From: Epiperipatus broadwayi
Taxonomy: Eukaryota > Onychophora > Udeonychophora > Euonychophora > Peripatidae
Length of the DNA stretch: 64,000 nucleotides
NCBI GenBank assembly: GCA_028023455.1
Contig: JAQFVV010012990.1
Span: forward strand, 258,087 to 322,086
Direction of reading: 5' to 3'
Shown: in pieces, positions 22,913 through 34,672 of the stretch
How positions within the stretch are numbered: the first letter of the stretch is position 1
Layout: the number at the start of each line of letters is the position of its first letter
Program-made: the position numbers and the translations under genes
The notes under the pieces: model-generated
Told to the model about the DNA's origin: nothing
What the model saw: only the letters and a program-made list of their open reading frames with translations
The model's database searches: none

Positions 22913-23194
22913 TTATATTCCCCAGTCTAATTTTTTCCATATTCTGCTCCATCCCATTTCCACAACATAATCTTTAATCAACTCTACAGCCTTTATATCT
23001 AAACCCCCCTTATCTTTTTCCAAACCCAGCATAAAAACCAATAATCTACTTTCTGTATAATCACTTTTTTCATATTTATTTTCCCATAACTTCATTATAT
23101 GTGCCCTTTCTGTTTTCAAGCATTTACATTCAATTAACAAATGCCTAATATTTTCTATTCCTTTTTTACATAATTTACAAAATAAATCACCCAT
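22913..23194 (-). pseudogene. LINE C-terminal zinc-binding fragment
   Basis: A 93-codon open minus-strand frame contains FCKLCKKGIENIRHLLIEC, a C-x2-C-x8-H-x4-C pattern typical of the zinc-binding tail behind RT in LINEs. KTERAHIMKLW and a tryptophan-rich end (VVEMGWSRIWKKLDWGI) follow. No RT core is recognisable upstream, so it is a truncated relic of a family different from the 38-41 kb LINE. Confidence 0.55.
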
Positions 23195-23723
23195 TTTTTT
23201 CCATTTACATGTATAATAAAAGCAACTCCTAATGTGGTGCCATCTATATTAAGATTGAGTAATCTATGACTATCAGTTGATAATGTATTCAAATCCTCAT
23301 TCCACTAAAGTTTTTGGCTTTTACTCTTATGAATAATGGTTCAAAACTGCAAATAATGCAATTTAGGCATTTACCATCCATTTTTAACTTTATTTTAAAG
23401 CTTGATAATTCAAAGAACCTAAGGTTCCAAATTCAAGCCAATATATTTAAATAATTATGTATACATGATTTTAAATTGGTAAGTTTATATTCTAGTATCT
23501 TCATTTCTTCTTTAACTGAAAATGCCTATATTATTGGCTATGAATATTTTTAATAACAAATGTTTTAATTCTTTACTTTGTGCAATATAATATATGATAA
23601 ATCAAAAGCATCTCTTTACTGCCATCTATAGTAATATTGAGTAATCAATAATTACTAGATAATAATGCATTTAAATCCCATCATCAAATTGATTTCTAGT
23701 TTTTGCATTTAAAAATGATGATG

Positions 23724-23836
23724 TCTTGCGTTGTTAGCCGAGAGGTATCGCAGCCGTCATGCAAGCAAGTAGTTGGTTGCAGACGGGTGTGGGTTCGCGT
23801 CCCGGCAGATGCTATGACATATGAAAAAAAAAAAAA
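23724..23836 (+). mobile_element. tRNA-derived SINE, well preserved
   Basis: It differs from the 19887 copy by only a few bases (CGTCATGC, GACGGGTG). A box, B box and poly-A tail are intact. Short ATGATG repeats flank it and may be the target duplication. Confidence 0.85.
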
Positions 23837-23839
23837 TGA

Positions 23840-25480
23840 TGCTTATTAACGATTGCACAATGAAAACTTATTAACAAATCATAATATTCCTCTAAATTGC
23901 ATAATTTTGTATCTTAATCAATTGCATAACCTTTTGAATAAGATAACTTTTTTTTTTTAAAAGAATCAAACTATGTCATCCATAATTTATTACATTTTTT
24001 AATTTGTGGGTTTTATCACAGTATTTTAAAGTGAAATCTTTAGTAACAATGTTATAGTGATTATTGATCTTGCAACAGTATAGAAACTTAGGTGTGAGCG
24101 TGGGAGTAATAGAAATATGTGAAGATGGGGAAACATCACATCATCAACCCCACAAAATAACTAATCAAGTTAAATATAAAAGGAATACAGTGAATAAGAG
24201 CAGAGTGTCAGCATGAATAAAAGTACAAGATGAATCTCCAGCATTATAAAATAATAATAATCAATCATCATCAACAAAGAACACTTAAAGAATCAACAGT
24301 CAGCCTTGTGACTGGATTTAAAAGGAATCTACTATAGACATGTTAATTATCTAGCCACTGTCAAACTTATGTCAGAAATACAATACAATTATCTGGATCC
24401 ATATACTTAAGTGCTAATCCATCAGAATATAAAAAATAAAATAATTCTGAGTTATTGATACTTGCTGACGATAGTCAATGCTCAGGCCACATAATACTAT
24501 TAATGTACTGGTCAACTATAAACTTAATTTCTAATAATAATAAAAAATTAAATGTAGTTCATAAACCTTAAAGGTGATATCATTCAGCCATCCAGGGTTA
24601 TTATCAGGATTTCCAAATACATAAACCTCTATATTCATATAACTTACCATCATGCTCCAATCTAGAACTCTATGAACTGTTACTATGATCAAGAGATAAA
24701 TAAATATAACAGCTCACTCTAATTAATTTTAAAATAACTTTACTGAGATAATTTGAAAACAATCCCTCAAATTCTAAGCTGTTTTGACATCAAGCGACAC
24801 ACATTGTTAATTTATGTAACAGATAGCTGAAGGAATAAAATATTAACACTATTTTTTAACAATTAATAAACCAACCTATTAATAATAAAAATGATATGAT
24901 AATATGATACTTCATATTTATATTCTGAATAAAAGGTATAGTTACATAAAAAAATTAATTAAGCAGTTGATTTTTATTTCTTAATTAACTTTTGCTTTTA
25001 TTATGTTATTTTTTAAAATAACAAGTTGGAAAATAGTTTCTCAATCAGAGATAATAGCATTTTTAATTAGATTATCCCTTTTGTATATAATTTTGAAGGG
25101 GAGATGATGTAAAAAAAGGAAAGAAAAACAATAATTTTTTTTTCAATTTAAGTTCTATAATCATGAATGAAGAAAAAATCACATGGATTAAAAAACATTC
25201 AATTTAAACAAAAATTACTAATAAAATTATTAATACCAATTGCTACTGAATTTTTGAAACATCTTTATAAATTTAAATCTAATGTGCACAACAAAAATAC
25301 TTTATACCATGGTTTTAATTTTCTTTGGAGTTCTTTATTTCATTGTAATTTACTGATTTTTTTATGCATATGTTTTGAAGGCTTTTTAATTTCAGGTTAA
25401 TTGTACATAGTTATTTCCCTTTTCATCATTTTTCAATAAGATAGTTCAGGCTAACAAACAGCAAGAATTTTTCAATTTTT
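23840..25480. other. AT-rich stretch without supported features
   Basis: No conserved frame, RNA gene or repeat family was recognised. The 77-codon open frame at 25167-25400 has the composition expected of AT-rich noise. Confidence 0.5.
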
Positions 25481-25539
25481 TCTTTTGAAAGATTATTTCA
25501 GGGGTATATTTATTTTTACCTTTTCTTTAGTAAAGCAGA

Positions 25540-26180
25540 TTACGCAGAAGAACATAATGTTTATACTTTAACTAAATATAGCATACACATTTCAGGATAG
25601 AAAATATTTTAAAACAGTTAAGGTTCTGCATGCACTTTCTTCTTTAGCAGCTAAGTTAGAAATGATTGTTCTCCTCAACAGCTTGGTTAGAACATCTGCT
25701 ACTATATTCATCAGCAGTTTGATTGGAATTTTTTTTCCTACTGTTCATCTTTGGGTTTTGGCTTACAGCAGACTGTCCTTTTCAATAAGTGGATCAGGAA
25801 TGACTTTTATAAAAGGTAATTAGGGATTCTTATTCACCCACATTCCTAATTTTGGAACAACCTTATCTTCAAAAAACAACAATCCTGTATCCTACATAAT
25901 ACAATTCAATAATCATCAATTAGATCAATTTTGACAAAAACAATTGTTCAGCTATTTTCCTTCCTCAACATTGACATTGGAAAACAATTCAAAAATCCAA
26001 ATTAGAATCATAAGTTTTGACATTTCTTTTTAATTAAATTGTATTCTGCCAAAAGGAAAACAAGATAATCAGTTATTTATATTGATTTGATAAATACTAT
26101 TGAAGAGAGATAAAGAGAAAAAAAATTCTAATCAATTAAAATAGAAATTTAACAAAAATGTTAAAACTTTTTCCCCCTTT
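25540..26180 (+). repeat. diverged dispersed repeat R1, copy 1
   Basis: It shares with 33740-34340 a series of ordered blocks: TAGCATA...TTTTAGAAAA, CTCAACAGCTTGGTTAGAA versus TTCAACAGCCTAATCAGAA, and AACAAGATAATCAGTTA followed by a GAGAGATAAAGAGA tract. The copies are old, with many indels, and the element class is unknown. Confidence 0.4.
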
Positions 26181-26359
26181 TCTTTCTTATAAATTAAAAT
26201 TAATGAATACTTAGGAAAGAGCAACCTTTTTTCACTAATTATTGTTTTAGCATTAAAGTTAAATCAAAAATGATAGATCAATTAATAAAGAAAAAGACTT
26301 AAGAAAAATTGATTACTTTGTACTTTTTTCTTTTTTACAATCCTTTATAACTTACAATA

Positions 26360-28270
26360 CATTTTAAATATTAAACTTATGTTTAACATATCTAAAAAAA
26401 ATTATATTATCATGTGATGAGGAAATTTTTTTTTATTAATTATCAATTTTTAAAAAAAATATGGGAAGATTAAATATTATTTCTCCATGCACTAATTAAC
26501 TCTAAGCATAAGGATCATGTCACTAACTATTATTGTTAATACAGCAATTGATCCAAATAGCTACAATATATACTACATATATTTTTATTTTAATGAAATA
26601 AGTGTTTAAATTAAACTAAATAAGTTTTGATTATAATATCAAGATATTTTCCCTGATGTTTATTTCTTTGAATTATTTAATATTAAACTTTATATTATAG
26701 CATTTGTTTTTTGTTAAATTAAGTTCTTGTATAATAAATTTAACTAAACATCTCAAAGCAATTGAAAATGAAAGCAAATTCATTTATGGACATTCTGTTT
26801 GCTTCTGTTTTGCAGTTGGGTGAAGGTGTTTAATTAAGTCAAATATAGACAACATTTAGAAACTCCTTTGACTTCTAAAATTTTATATATTAATTGATAC
26901 TATTGAATTATACTATTGGAAATATTTATAAATTATAAAAACAATTTTTCCTTTTTTCTCTGTTTTTTTTTTTATGGAATTGGTTATATTAATTACATTT
27001 AATACAAAAAATCATTTCTGCTCCTATTTTCTTGCAATTTTTTTTATCAATTCTTATAATTACGTTAATTATTTTGACTACACAGCAAACTTCTTCAGTG
27101 TTATAAATATAAAAATATTATACTTTTGAATTCAAATTTAAATTTAGGATAATTTGAAGAATAATAAATAATATATTAAATATGTATAAAATTATATTTA
27201 GTTAAATAGATAGAAGTTACTGATATATTTATACTTAATATATTGTATGCTGAGATACATGTACATACGCACAGTTCTGTTGCATGTTTATATAATGATA
27301 ATGTGGTATATTTGTTAATTTATATTTCTGAAGAAATTTGTTTTATAGTCAAAACTGGTAAGAATAAATAAAGAAATAGTATGAAAATTAATGCAGGAGA
27401 AAAGTGATTTCATATTTATACTGAATACCATACACACATATATAATAACAAAAATAATGAAAAAATTAAAATGTAGAAAAATAATCCCACCTATCTTCAA
27501 ATTTCAAGCAATTTATTGATCTTCTTCAGAATTCAAAAAAAAAAAAATTAGAACGAATAATTTGCAGAAAATGAAAAATAGTTTGAGTTATTTTTTTTTG
27601 AATTACTGGCTTTTTCGTTTCTACTTTTGTCTTTTGGAATTATAATGAAATGAGTGAACTGAACATACCTCTATTTTTATATGTGTGCTTCATTGTTTAA
27701 TTATTGACTAAGAATTTTTGTCTGTAGTAGTGTTACATATCTAATTAGATACTGTTCATTTATATGACTATTATCACTTTGTCACAGTAATATAATAAGA
27801 CAATACTAATATTGTACATTCGGGAAAAAACCCTGAAAATATTGAATGCAACCTTAATACATTCTTGGCATGGGGCACTTCTGTTAAAGCAAAGACATTT
27901 ATATTCAAAACAAGAACAGAAATAGAAAATGGACAATTAAATGCATCTGTTCCAAAATATTCTCAACTGAATACTATTGGATTTTCTGTTCTATTATTGA
28001 ATTTATCTGTTAAAATGACTTACTTCATTAATAATATAGAATCAGTGATCAACAGAAAATATAATATTCCATTGAGTGCATTTAGGAACATATGCACTTA
28101 AATATATGATTTAATATATTCACCAGTGGTTGTTGTTGAATTTCACAAGACATTCAGCATCAAAATCACATTAAGATTGTATTTAATATTTCAGTGTTTT
28201 CTTTGAATATATAATGTTAGCACTGCCTTTAATTTATTATACGTATATATTATATAAAATTATTTGTCAA
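26360..28270. other. AT-rich stretch upstream of the DNAAF11 exons
   Basis: I looked for leucine-rich-repeat exons of DNAAF11 on the plus strand and found none. The open frame at 27865-28101 lacks splice borders and recognisable motifs. Around 27805-27860 there is a weak repeat shared with 5175-5240. Confidence 0.45.
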
Positions 28271-28273
28271 TAG

Positions 28274-28366
28274 GTTTTGGGAAGAGGTAACACCATATAC
28301 CCCTGAATCCAGAATAGAAGTACATAAACATATGGAAAGTAAACGACCAAAGGACAAAGATACGAA
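28274..28366 (+). CDS. DNAAF11: DNAAF11 exon encoding the FW...TPESR motif
   Basis: This 93-bp exon lies between TTGTCAATAG and GTAAGA. It enters with one base completing a codon, encodes 30 residues starting FWEEVTPYTPESRIEVHKHM, and leaves two bases of the next codon. The order F-W, then (Y/F)TPESR, then H-M-E-x-K/Q-R is the signature of DNAAF11/LRRC6 after its leucine-rich repeats and coiled region. DNAAF11 acts in the cytoplasm in preassembly of outer and inner dynein arms for motile cilia and sperm flagella. Other frames contain stops. Phases join exactly to 28785-28853. Confidence 0.85.
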
Positions 28367-28467
28367 GTAAGATTTTTACATCTTCATTATGAGTGTTTGA
28401 TTATTAATTAATTATTATAATTAAATTTTGACTACATCTTTAAGATACTAACTTCTTTTTATTGATC

Positions 28468-28580
28468 TTTTTTTTTCCATATGTCATAGCATCGGCCGGG
28501 AGGCGAACGCACAACCGTCTGCAACCAACTACTTGCTTGCAAGATGGCTGCAATGACCTCTCGGCTAACAACGCTTGACT
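28468..28580 (-). mobile_element. tRNA-derived SINE in a DNAAF11 intron
   Basis: A minus-strand SINE with its T run at 28468-28476 and a clear A-box end (CTCTCGGCTAACAACGC). ATTGATC occurs on both sides (28461-28467 and 28581-28587) as a target-site duplication. It sits antisense in the 418-bp intron between the first two DNAAF11 exons and accounts for over a quarter of it. Confidence 0.8.
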
Positions 28581-28784
28581 ATTGATCATATTGTAATCTT
28601 AAAGAATTTTTTTTCACATTTTGTATTTAAGCAGTAAAATATTTATCTTTTGTATTCAGATTTGATGTATTGTTTAATTCATTTAAAACTCTCTATAATA
28701 TATTTATAATCTCATCTTCTATTGAAATTAGGCATTTTTTAAAGTATTTTATATCTCTTTGATATATATTTCATTTATTTTTAG

Positions 28785-28853
28785 GATTGTAAAAGAGAAA
28801 AAAAGGAACTTATTTAATAAAGATGGAAAGCCTTTGAATATTAATGAACCAAG
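28785..28853 (+). CDS. DNAAF11: DNAAF11 exon encoding the KDGKPLNINEP motif
   Basis: This 69-bp exon follows TTTATTTTTAG and ends CCAAG|GTAAAA. Using the two bases left by the previous exon, it encodes KIVKEKKRNLFNKDGKPLNI followed by NEP and a split arginine codon. The basic linker and the (E/K)DGK-x-LN-(V/I)-NEP motif precede the CS-like domain in DNAAF11 of other animals. The exon is in the same phase pattern on both sides (1 base in, 2 out). Confidence 0.85.
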
Positions 28854-29389
28854 GTAAAATTTTCGTAAATACATATATAGAAAACCTTGCAATGTAGCAT
28901 TAATGTTTCTGCAGCCATATCTTTTTTATATGGGTTGAAATTTGAGCATCTGTCAATTCAATGTTGATCAGTAAATGGGTATTTTAGCTGTAAAACAAGG
29001 CAATCAAAAATAAGTCATGCAACTGTGTGCTTAATAAAATAATTTTTGAATCATGTATAAGTCAATGATACACATAATCATAAATAACATCATATATCTT
29101 ATCAAATCATAATATTTGCATCTTTTGTGCTTTTGATGTCACAAAATTATTAAATTAACATAAACCCATTAAATATAGCATCTTATTAAAGTACTTTGCT
29201 TGTTTATGTTTGCATAAAAATATTGTTTCACAAGTTTCGTACACATAAATATAATACATTTTTAAAACATAACAGATGTTATTACCGTTGACTATTAAAA
29301 ATAATGAATGTATATATGATTAAAGATAATGCTGCTGATGCATGTTTCCATATTCAAATTAGTTGAAATTTAAATAAATATATTATTTT

Positions 29390-29577
29390 CAATGATTATC
29401 GATTCACTACAGAATGAAGGTCTGTTCCAAGTTCAAACTATTCTCCGATTTCTAGCCTCTCTTTCCACATTACTCATATTACGCTTTCATATTTCATTCA
29501 TCCAGCTCACATGTGGTCTCTTTCTGAGTCTTTTACAATTTCTTGGAATCCAGTTTAAGATTTTAACTGCCGTCTAA
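29390..29577 (-). mobile_element. RTE-type LINE, 3' fragment in a DNAAF11 intron
   Basis: Minus-strand copy of the LINE end. On the plus strand it reads as the complement of the ETFILQWIDN tail (CACTACAGAATGAAGGTC), then of the RWMDE and RDCKR blocks (TTTCATTCATCCAGCTCACATG). About 190 bp, mutated. Confidence 0.7.
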
Positions 29578-29589
29578 TATATATTGCAG

Positions 29590-29965
29590 TTAGATGGGAT
29601 TTGAACTCAGACTTTCAAGCTTCTTATATCTATTCACTCCATCTTATACAACTGATACACATGACCACATACATGTGAAAAAGATAAATGAGTTTATGCT
29701 GAATCAGCAGTCATAAGTTGGTCCAGATTATTATCTCCCATATATATATAATCAGAGCTCAAATGCTTTCTTAATATAAACTGAGCACAGATTATATATG
29801 TGTGTAGGAGATGATGATCTGGACCAAATTCGAGTGCTGGTTCAGTATAAAATACATATATTAAAGTTATCTTTTTCACATGTATGTGGTCATGTGTACC
29901 AGTCATATAATATGGAGTGGATAGATATAAGGAGCTTGAAAGTCTGAGTTCAAATCCCTTCTAAT
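29590..29965. mobile_element. hairpin element with family B hammerhead relics in both arms
   Basis: A long palindrome: GGGATTTGAACTCAGACTTTC at the left returns as GAAAGTCTGAGTTCAAATCC at the right. The arms hold TGGTCCAGATTATTATCTCC-type blocks and mutated hammerhead cores on opposite strands (near 29695-29740 minus and 29815-29870 plus, the latter with GAGTGCTGGTTCAGTAT as stem II). The outer arms have a B-box-like GAGTTCAAATCC. Confidence 0.6.
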
Positions 29966-30139
29966 TGCATTAAGTTTAGTACCGACCATATAGTTGCAGT
30001 TAAATATTATACATATATATTATTAAATATGATATATAATAAAAAATTTAAATAAAACAAAATTACTTAGCTTTTTTAGTTTTTTGCACATTAGATCCAG
30101 TATTGGCATTAATTGAAGATACTGTCTTTCGACATATAC

Positions 30140-30390
30140 AGAATATCCCAGTGAAAAGATGAGTGAATCTCATTCCAAATACCACCACAACAGCTTCACT
30201 CTCTCAAACCAAAATGCTTTAGATTTGCCTATATAATTACAAAGTAGGTTGAAGATAAGAGTGGCTGCTCTTATCTTTTATAAAGTCGTAAACTTGTGTG
30301 AAGATTTGCCGAGGTCCCTCTGGTGGCAAATTGAACACTCAAGGTGCACAGTATTAAGGTTATAGCCTTAAGTATATATGTACCTAAGTA
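30140..30390. repeat. hairpin repeat related to 51822-52180, partial
   Basis: TTTAGATTTGCCTATATAA, GGTTGAAGATAAGAGTGGC and TCTTATCTTTTATAAAGTC are shared with the 51.8-52.2 kb hairpin element. The arms can partly fold back (CTCTCAAACC-type against GAGGTCCC-type segments) but are diverged. It lies in the second DNAAF11 intron. Confidence 0.45.
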
Positions 30391-30740
30391 ATATTATGGA
30401 CCATTAATATTTTGGCTAAGCAAATTGTTGAGCAAACACACTCGCAAAGTTGTCCATCGGGACCTATTAGACAGCCCTTCACCCTGTAGTTGGCTATTTA
30501 AAGTCTGTCTTATCTTTAACATATGCATATACATTAAGCGATCTGCTGGAAATTAGGTTAATCAATACAAATATGGCAAATGAGGATTAGAATACATGAT
30601 TTATCTTCATCATAAATGATTAATTGCAATACCTTTCAAGACATTATAATATTTACAGATTAATAGGAAAGGTAATGATTTCAGTATAATCCACGATTTA
30701 CATTATTTGTAGCTCATTAATGTCTTCTTTTTTTTTGCAG

Positions 30741-30806
30741 ACTAGAATTTGTTTTGAACGATGATGAAGACTCCAATAGCTTTATTCTTGATCTTTCAGT
30801 TTACAG
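30741..30806 (+). CDS. DNAAF11: DNAAF11 exon encoding the start of the CS-like domain
   Basis: This 66-bp exon follows a strong TTTTTTTTTTGCAG acceptor and ends TACAG|GTAAAA. It completes the split arginine and encodes LEFVLNDDEDSNSFILDLSV and Y, then starts another arginine codon. The pattern (K/R)-x-(D/E)-F-x-L-x-D-(D/N)-E...ILDL(A/S)VYR matches the first strand of the p23/CS-like domain of DNAAF11. The next exon, expected to encode a DTSLIDVDVQP-type strand, was not found in the remaining 33 kb. Confidence 0.85.
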
Positions 30807-31329
30807 GTAAAATCAATTTTTCATGTGTGTGTGTGATGTTAGTAATGTATCTTTTACTTAAACTAAATGAATTGAAAAGGTTGCGTGTTGCATTAAAGAA
30901 ATTAAAAATTTATATATGTAAATATTATATAATGACTAAGAATTATGCAAAAAGCAAGTATGCAAACAATCAAATGAATTCACAATGTTTCTGATTTGCA
31001 TGCGATAATCCCGTAACTAATGAACTGACATCGTGTGAATTTATTCATAATTTAAGTACTACACACTCACAGTATTTGTTTAAAACATTGGGCTATCAGT
31101 GTAGTAGCTTTTGAGATTTCAGTGTGCAATCCTATAGAAGTGCAAATTAATGTTGTTGGTTATCTGATTTATTCATGTTCATTTTACATAATAAACCAAG
31201 ATTCCTTATTTTTCCTCTATCTGTCATGTCTATCCAGGTATTGTTGAGATGGTTGGGAAGAAAGAAATGACAGGAAGAGAAAAATCAGTACTTTGATTTA
31301 TTGCACAAAATGAATATGTAATGACTATT

Positions 31330-31560
31330 ATATATCACCTTGCCTTCAAATAATGGAATAGTCAGGATTCCATCTTATCTTGATTGGATTGAACATTTAT
31401 TGCTACAGACCAATGTATATACAAATAAATAGCATATGTCCAGTGGCAAGAATAGGCCAATAGATGATGATGTTCAGTGAATCCAACTATTTTCATTATG
31501 AATGTGGATCCAGTCATAAATAATCAATCTATTTGGAGACATAAGTCAGCATTGTAAGAT
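31330..31560. repeat. dispersed repeat R2, copy 1
   Basis: Shared in order with 54210-54425: CTTCAAATAATGGA, ATTCCATCTTATCTTGATTGG, TATATACAAATA, and GGCAAGAATAGGCCAATAG or close variants. Non-coding, class unknown. Confidence 0.5.
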
Positions 31561-31754
31561 ATAATAGAATCAGAGAACCAATAGCATTCAAATAAATAAA
31601 AAGTAAGTTTTTTAAAAATAATTTAACAATTAATACTATTGTTTTTGGTAACCCATGATTATAATATTAACATATTGAAAGCATACTTGATTTCTTAAAT
31701 TAAATTTGTTCTTAAATATTTTCTGATATAAGGTATTTATATTATATATATCAT

Positions 31755-31850
31755 TAAAAAACATTCAACACTTAGACAATCCCAATATCAATAACAATCA
31801 ACAATTTCAAACTATTACCATGTCAACCTCCTTTTAATAATAAAGGTGGA
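31755..31850. repeat. single-arm fragment of the 5631-6140 hairpin element
   Basis: AACACTTAGACAATCCCAAT, CAATTTCAAACT and CAACCTCCTTTTAATAATAA match the outer arm of the hairpin at 5631-6140. Confidence 0.55.
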
Positions 31851-32884
31851 ATATATATATATATAATGGAAGGGGATAGGCTTATATGCACCTAAAATCA
31901 TTTAATTTAAAACTAATATGAAGTGCTATATTTTTGTTACATTTTCATTTACCATTGTCAAACTCCCTCCACTCACAACTTTGACGCCATCCATTTCAAA
32001 TAAATACACTAATGATTATTACTAATCATTTTCGAAACTAGAGATTATTTCTAGCACAGATAGTTCCAGATGTCCCTCACATTATTAGAACAACACTTGG
32101 TGAGATAGTATTCCAAACAATTGATAATCCAAAGTTAATCACTAAAGTAAATATGGTTCTAGTTACCAAACTAAGCTTATAATTAAACAAATAATCAAGT
32201 AATTTATAATCCAAACAAACTTCACAAATCCATTTTACCAATAAATAATAATAATGTAATTACCATGATGTGGCAAATAACATTAATAAAAAAGGAAAAA
32301 GAGAATGGACCCATGAGAAGCTGGATTTTTAAATGAAGTTTAATGTTTCCATAAATGATTATTGACTATAAACTGATTTCTTTCCTTAATAAATAAAAGC
32401 AAATATATTTAACAGTATGAAATATATACCTTAGAGATCTGGTGCCATTAAATTCCACTTATATATAAACAATAATTATTACCTTTGTCCAGGCACATGC
32501 AGGCAAAATCAAATAAATGAATATGATCCTAAACCCTTCCCAGTTCACAATCTATCTTTGATGCACTCAATCAGTAAACCATATCAACCACTGCCAAAAT
32601 GAGGTACAATTTGGATGTAAAACTAAATGTTTGGATCATGAAAATTCAGAAATCATAACACAAATGCACATTAAAAAGAGACAGCAGCAAAAAATTGTTT
32701 TAAAAGCAAATTCTTTAATAAATAAATAAATTCATAATGGCAGTTTCCAAAAAAACTTCATGAAATTACTTTATTTTTTCATAGACACAAATAAGTAAAA
32801 TAAAGAAAGAAACTTATAGCTTGCATGCACATATGAGTTGTTAAACTAGAAAGATATCAATTCACTTAATATTATTCTAATATT

Positions 32885-33007
32885 TTTTTCTCATGGGTCA
32901 TAGTGTCAGCCAGGAAGCGAACCCACTAACCCTGGACAACAGCTTGTAGAGCAGCTGTCACTAACCTCTCAGCAGCTGTCGCTGACCTCTCAACACCAAT
33001 GCTTGAC
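32885..33007 (-). mobile_element. tRNA-derived SINE with internal duplication
   Basis: Minus-strand diverged SINE (GGGTCATAGTGTCAGCC, GGAAGCGAACCCACTAACC). The segment CAGCTGTCACTAACCTCT is followed by a near-identical CAGCTGTCGCTGACCTCT, a local duplication of the A-box side. Confidence 0.65.
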
Positions 33008-33739
33008 ATTTATTCTAATATTTAACTTATATATTTCACATTATCCTTTTTTGTAAAGAAAATAATGCCATTCCCTATTCTTTTTTATAACAATGCAAAT
33101 CAAAATATAATATAAATTACATGATTTAACAATTTTAAATTATCAGCAATGTAATTTTTTTACTACACCAATGGCATCTATCATAAACTTTAATAATTAA
33201 TAGATGCAGATGGTAGTGCTTAATAAATGCCTAACCAGACAAAGTCATCTTCATCTATTACTAAAGCTTATGTAAATGGCATAGATGTGGAGAAGGAAAA
33301 AAGTATGATGCTGAAACAACATTAATTAATCTAAAGTCATACGATAGAATCATGTGATATTTTATTTTACAATAGCTACACAAAAATGGTAAGTTTTTTC
33401 TCTTGATAGTTGTAATTCTCAGTTTTCTTTCTTGTTGGCTTCTATTGTTGACAAATTTTTTTTTCTATTTTTAAGGCTTTAGAAGTTCTCCATAACACTT
33501 ACTTCCAGGCTAATGTACACAGTTAATTTATACATTTTTGTCATACAATATTTTCAGATTTCTCAAAGTGAAATTATTCACTTTTGCAATCTAATAATTT
33601 GCAGGCAGGCTAAAACATATAATGAAATAATCATGCTTTTGGATGAAAACAAGACTTGTTGCAGTTAGGGGTATTCTTTATATTTTATTTGTGATCAGGT
33701 TACATTGCTGATGCTTTTGCTTAGCTTTTAGCTAAACTT

Positions 33740-34340
33740 AGCATATGATTTTCATCACATCCATTTTAGAAAACATTTTTTTACTTTTAATATGCTCTAT
33801 ACAGTTGAAATTCTGCTTCTCTGTTCAACAGCCTAATCAGAAGAGACTGCTACTGATTCCTTTAGCATTTGAGTTAAGAATGACTTCTCTCATAGTCTTC
33901 TTCAATATATGAATAAAAAATTTCTGCTACCAATTTCTTTAACAACATAAACAAAAATGACTGCATTTTACTAGATATTGAAGTGTACTGATTTACCCTG
34001 CCCCAACACTCTTTTTGGAATAATCCTATGGCCATATAATCACAATCTTGTCTTCCATATGACTGCATTAAACCCTAACCAATTAGGTTTATTTTACAAA
34101 ATGCTTTTTTTTCCTCACTTAAAATTAAAATTGCAAAATAACATATCAACAATAAAAAAAATTAAATCCCATTTGTAAGAAAAAAATTTTCTCTAGTTAT
34201 TTTTTTTCTCAGACCAAAAACAAGATAATCAGTTAATTAAACTGATTTGAAAAACACTGACTTTTGTCTTGGAGAGAGAGATAAAGAGAGAAGAAAGAAA
34301 AAAGATTTAATTAATTAAAACAAAATTTAACAAAATGTAA
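33740..34340 (+). repeat. diverged dispersed repeat R1, copy 2
   Basis: Second copy of the blocks described at 25540-26180, about 8 kb away in the same orientation. It is old and indel-rich. The short open frames on both strands here lack coding features. Confidence 0.4.
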
Positions 34341-34561
34341 TTTTTTTTCTTTTTTTTTCAAATCTTGTGAAACATAAAACTTTACCTATTTAATCTTTCC
34401 TATCACCTTTTAAAATTTTAAATTAAAATTGTTCCATAAATTTTTTCAGAACTTATTGCAGAGAATTTTTCTCTCTCTTATTACTTTTCTTTAAAATTAG
34501 TAAATAAAATTATTGAAGAGAAAAAATAAAAGAAATTGTTTATTTTATTTTATATTTTTCT

Positions 34562-34672
34562 CTTTTTTTTTCCATATGTCATAGCATCGGCTGGATAAAC
34601 CTACAACAACCATCTGCAACCAACTGCTTGCTTGCAAAGCAGCTGCACTGACCTCTTGGCTAGCAATGCTTT
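34562..34672 (-). mobile_element. tRNA-derived SINE
   Basis: Minus-strand SINE with its T run at 34564-34570, CATATGTCATAGCATCGGC, and a deletion where the B-box complement should be (GGATAAACCTACAAC). It ends at GGCTAGCAATGCTT. Confidence 0.7.

Noticed and set aside
27865-28101. 78-codon open frame just upstream of the DNAAF11 exons
   Set aside because: No leucine-rich-repeat or coiled-coil pattern, no donor site at its end, and it overlaps a weak dispersed repeat.
31225-31310. Pyrimidine-rich tract plus CCAG considered as the next DNAAF11 acceptor
   Set aside because: The downstream frame does not resemble the expected DTSLIDVDVQP region and has stops.
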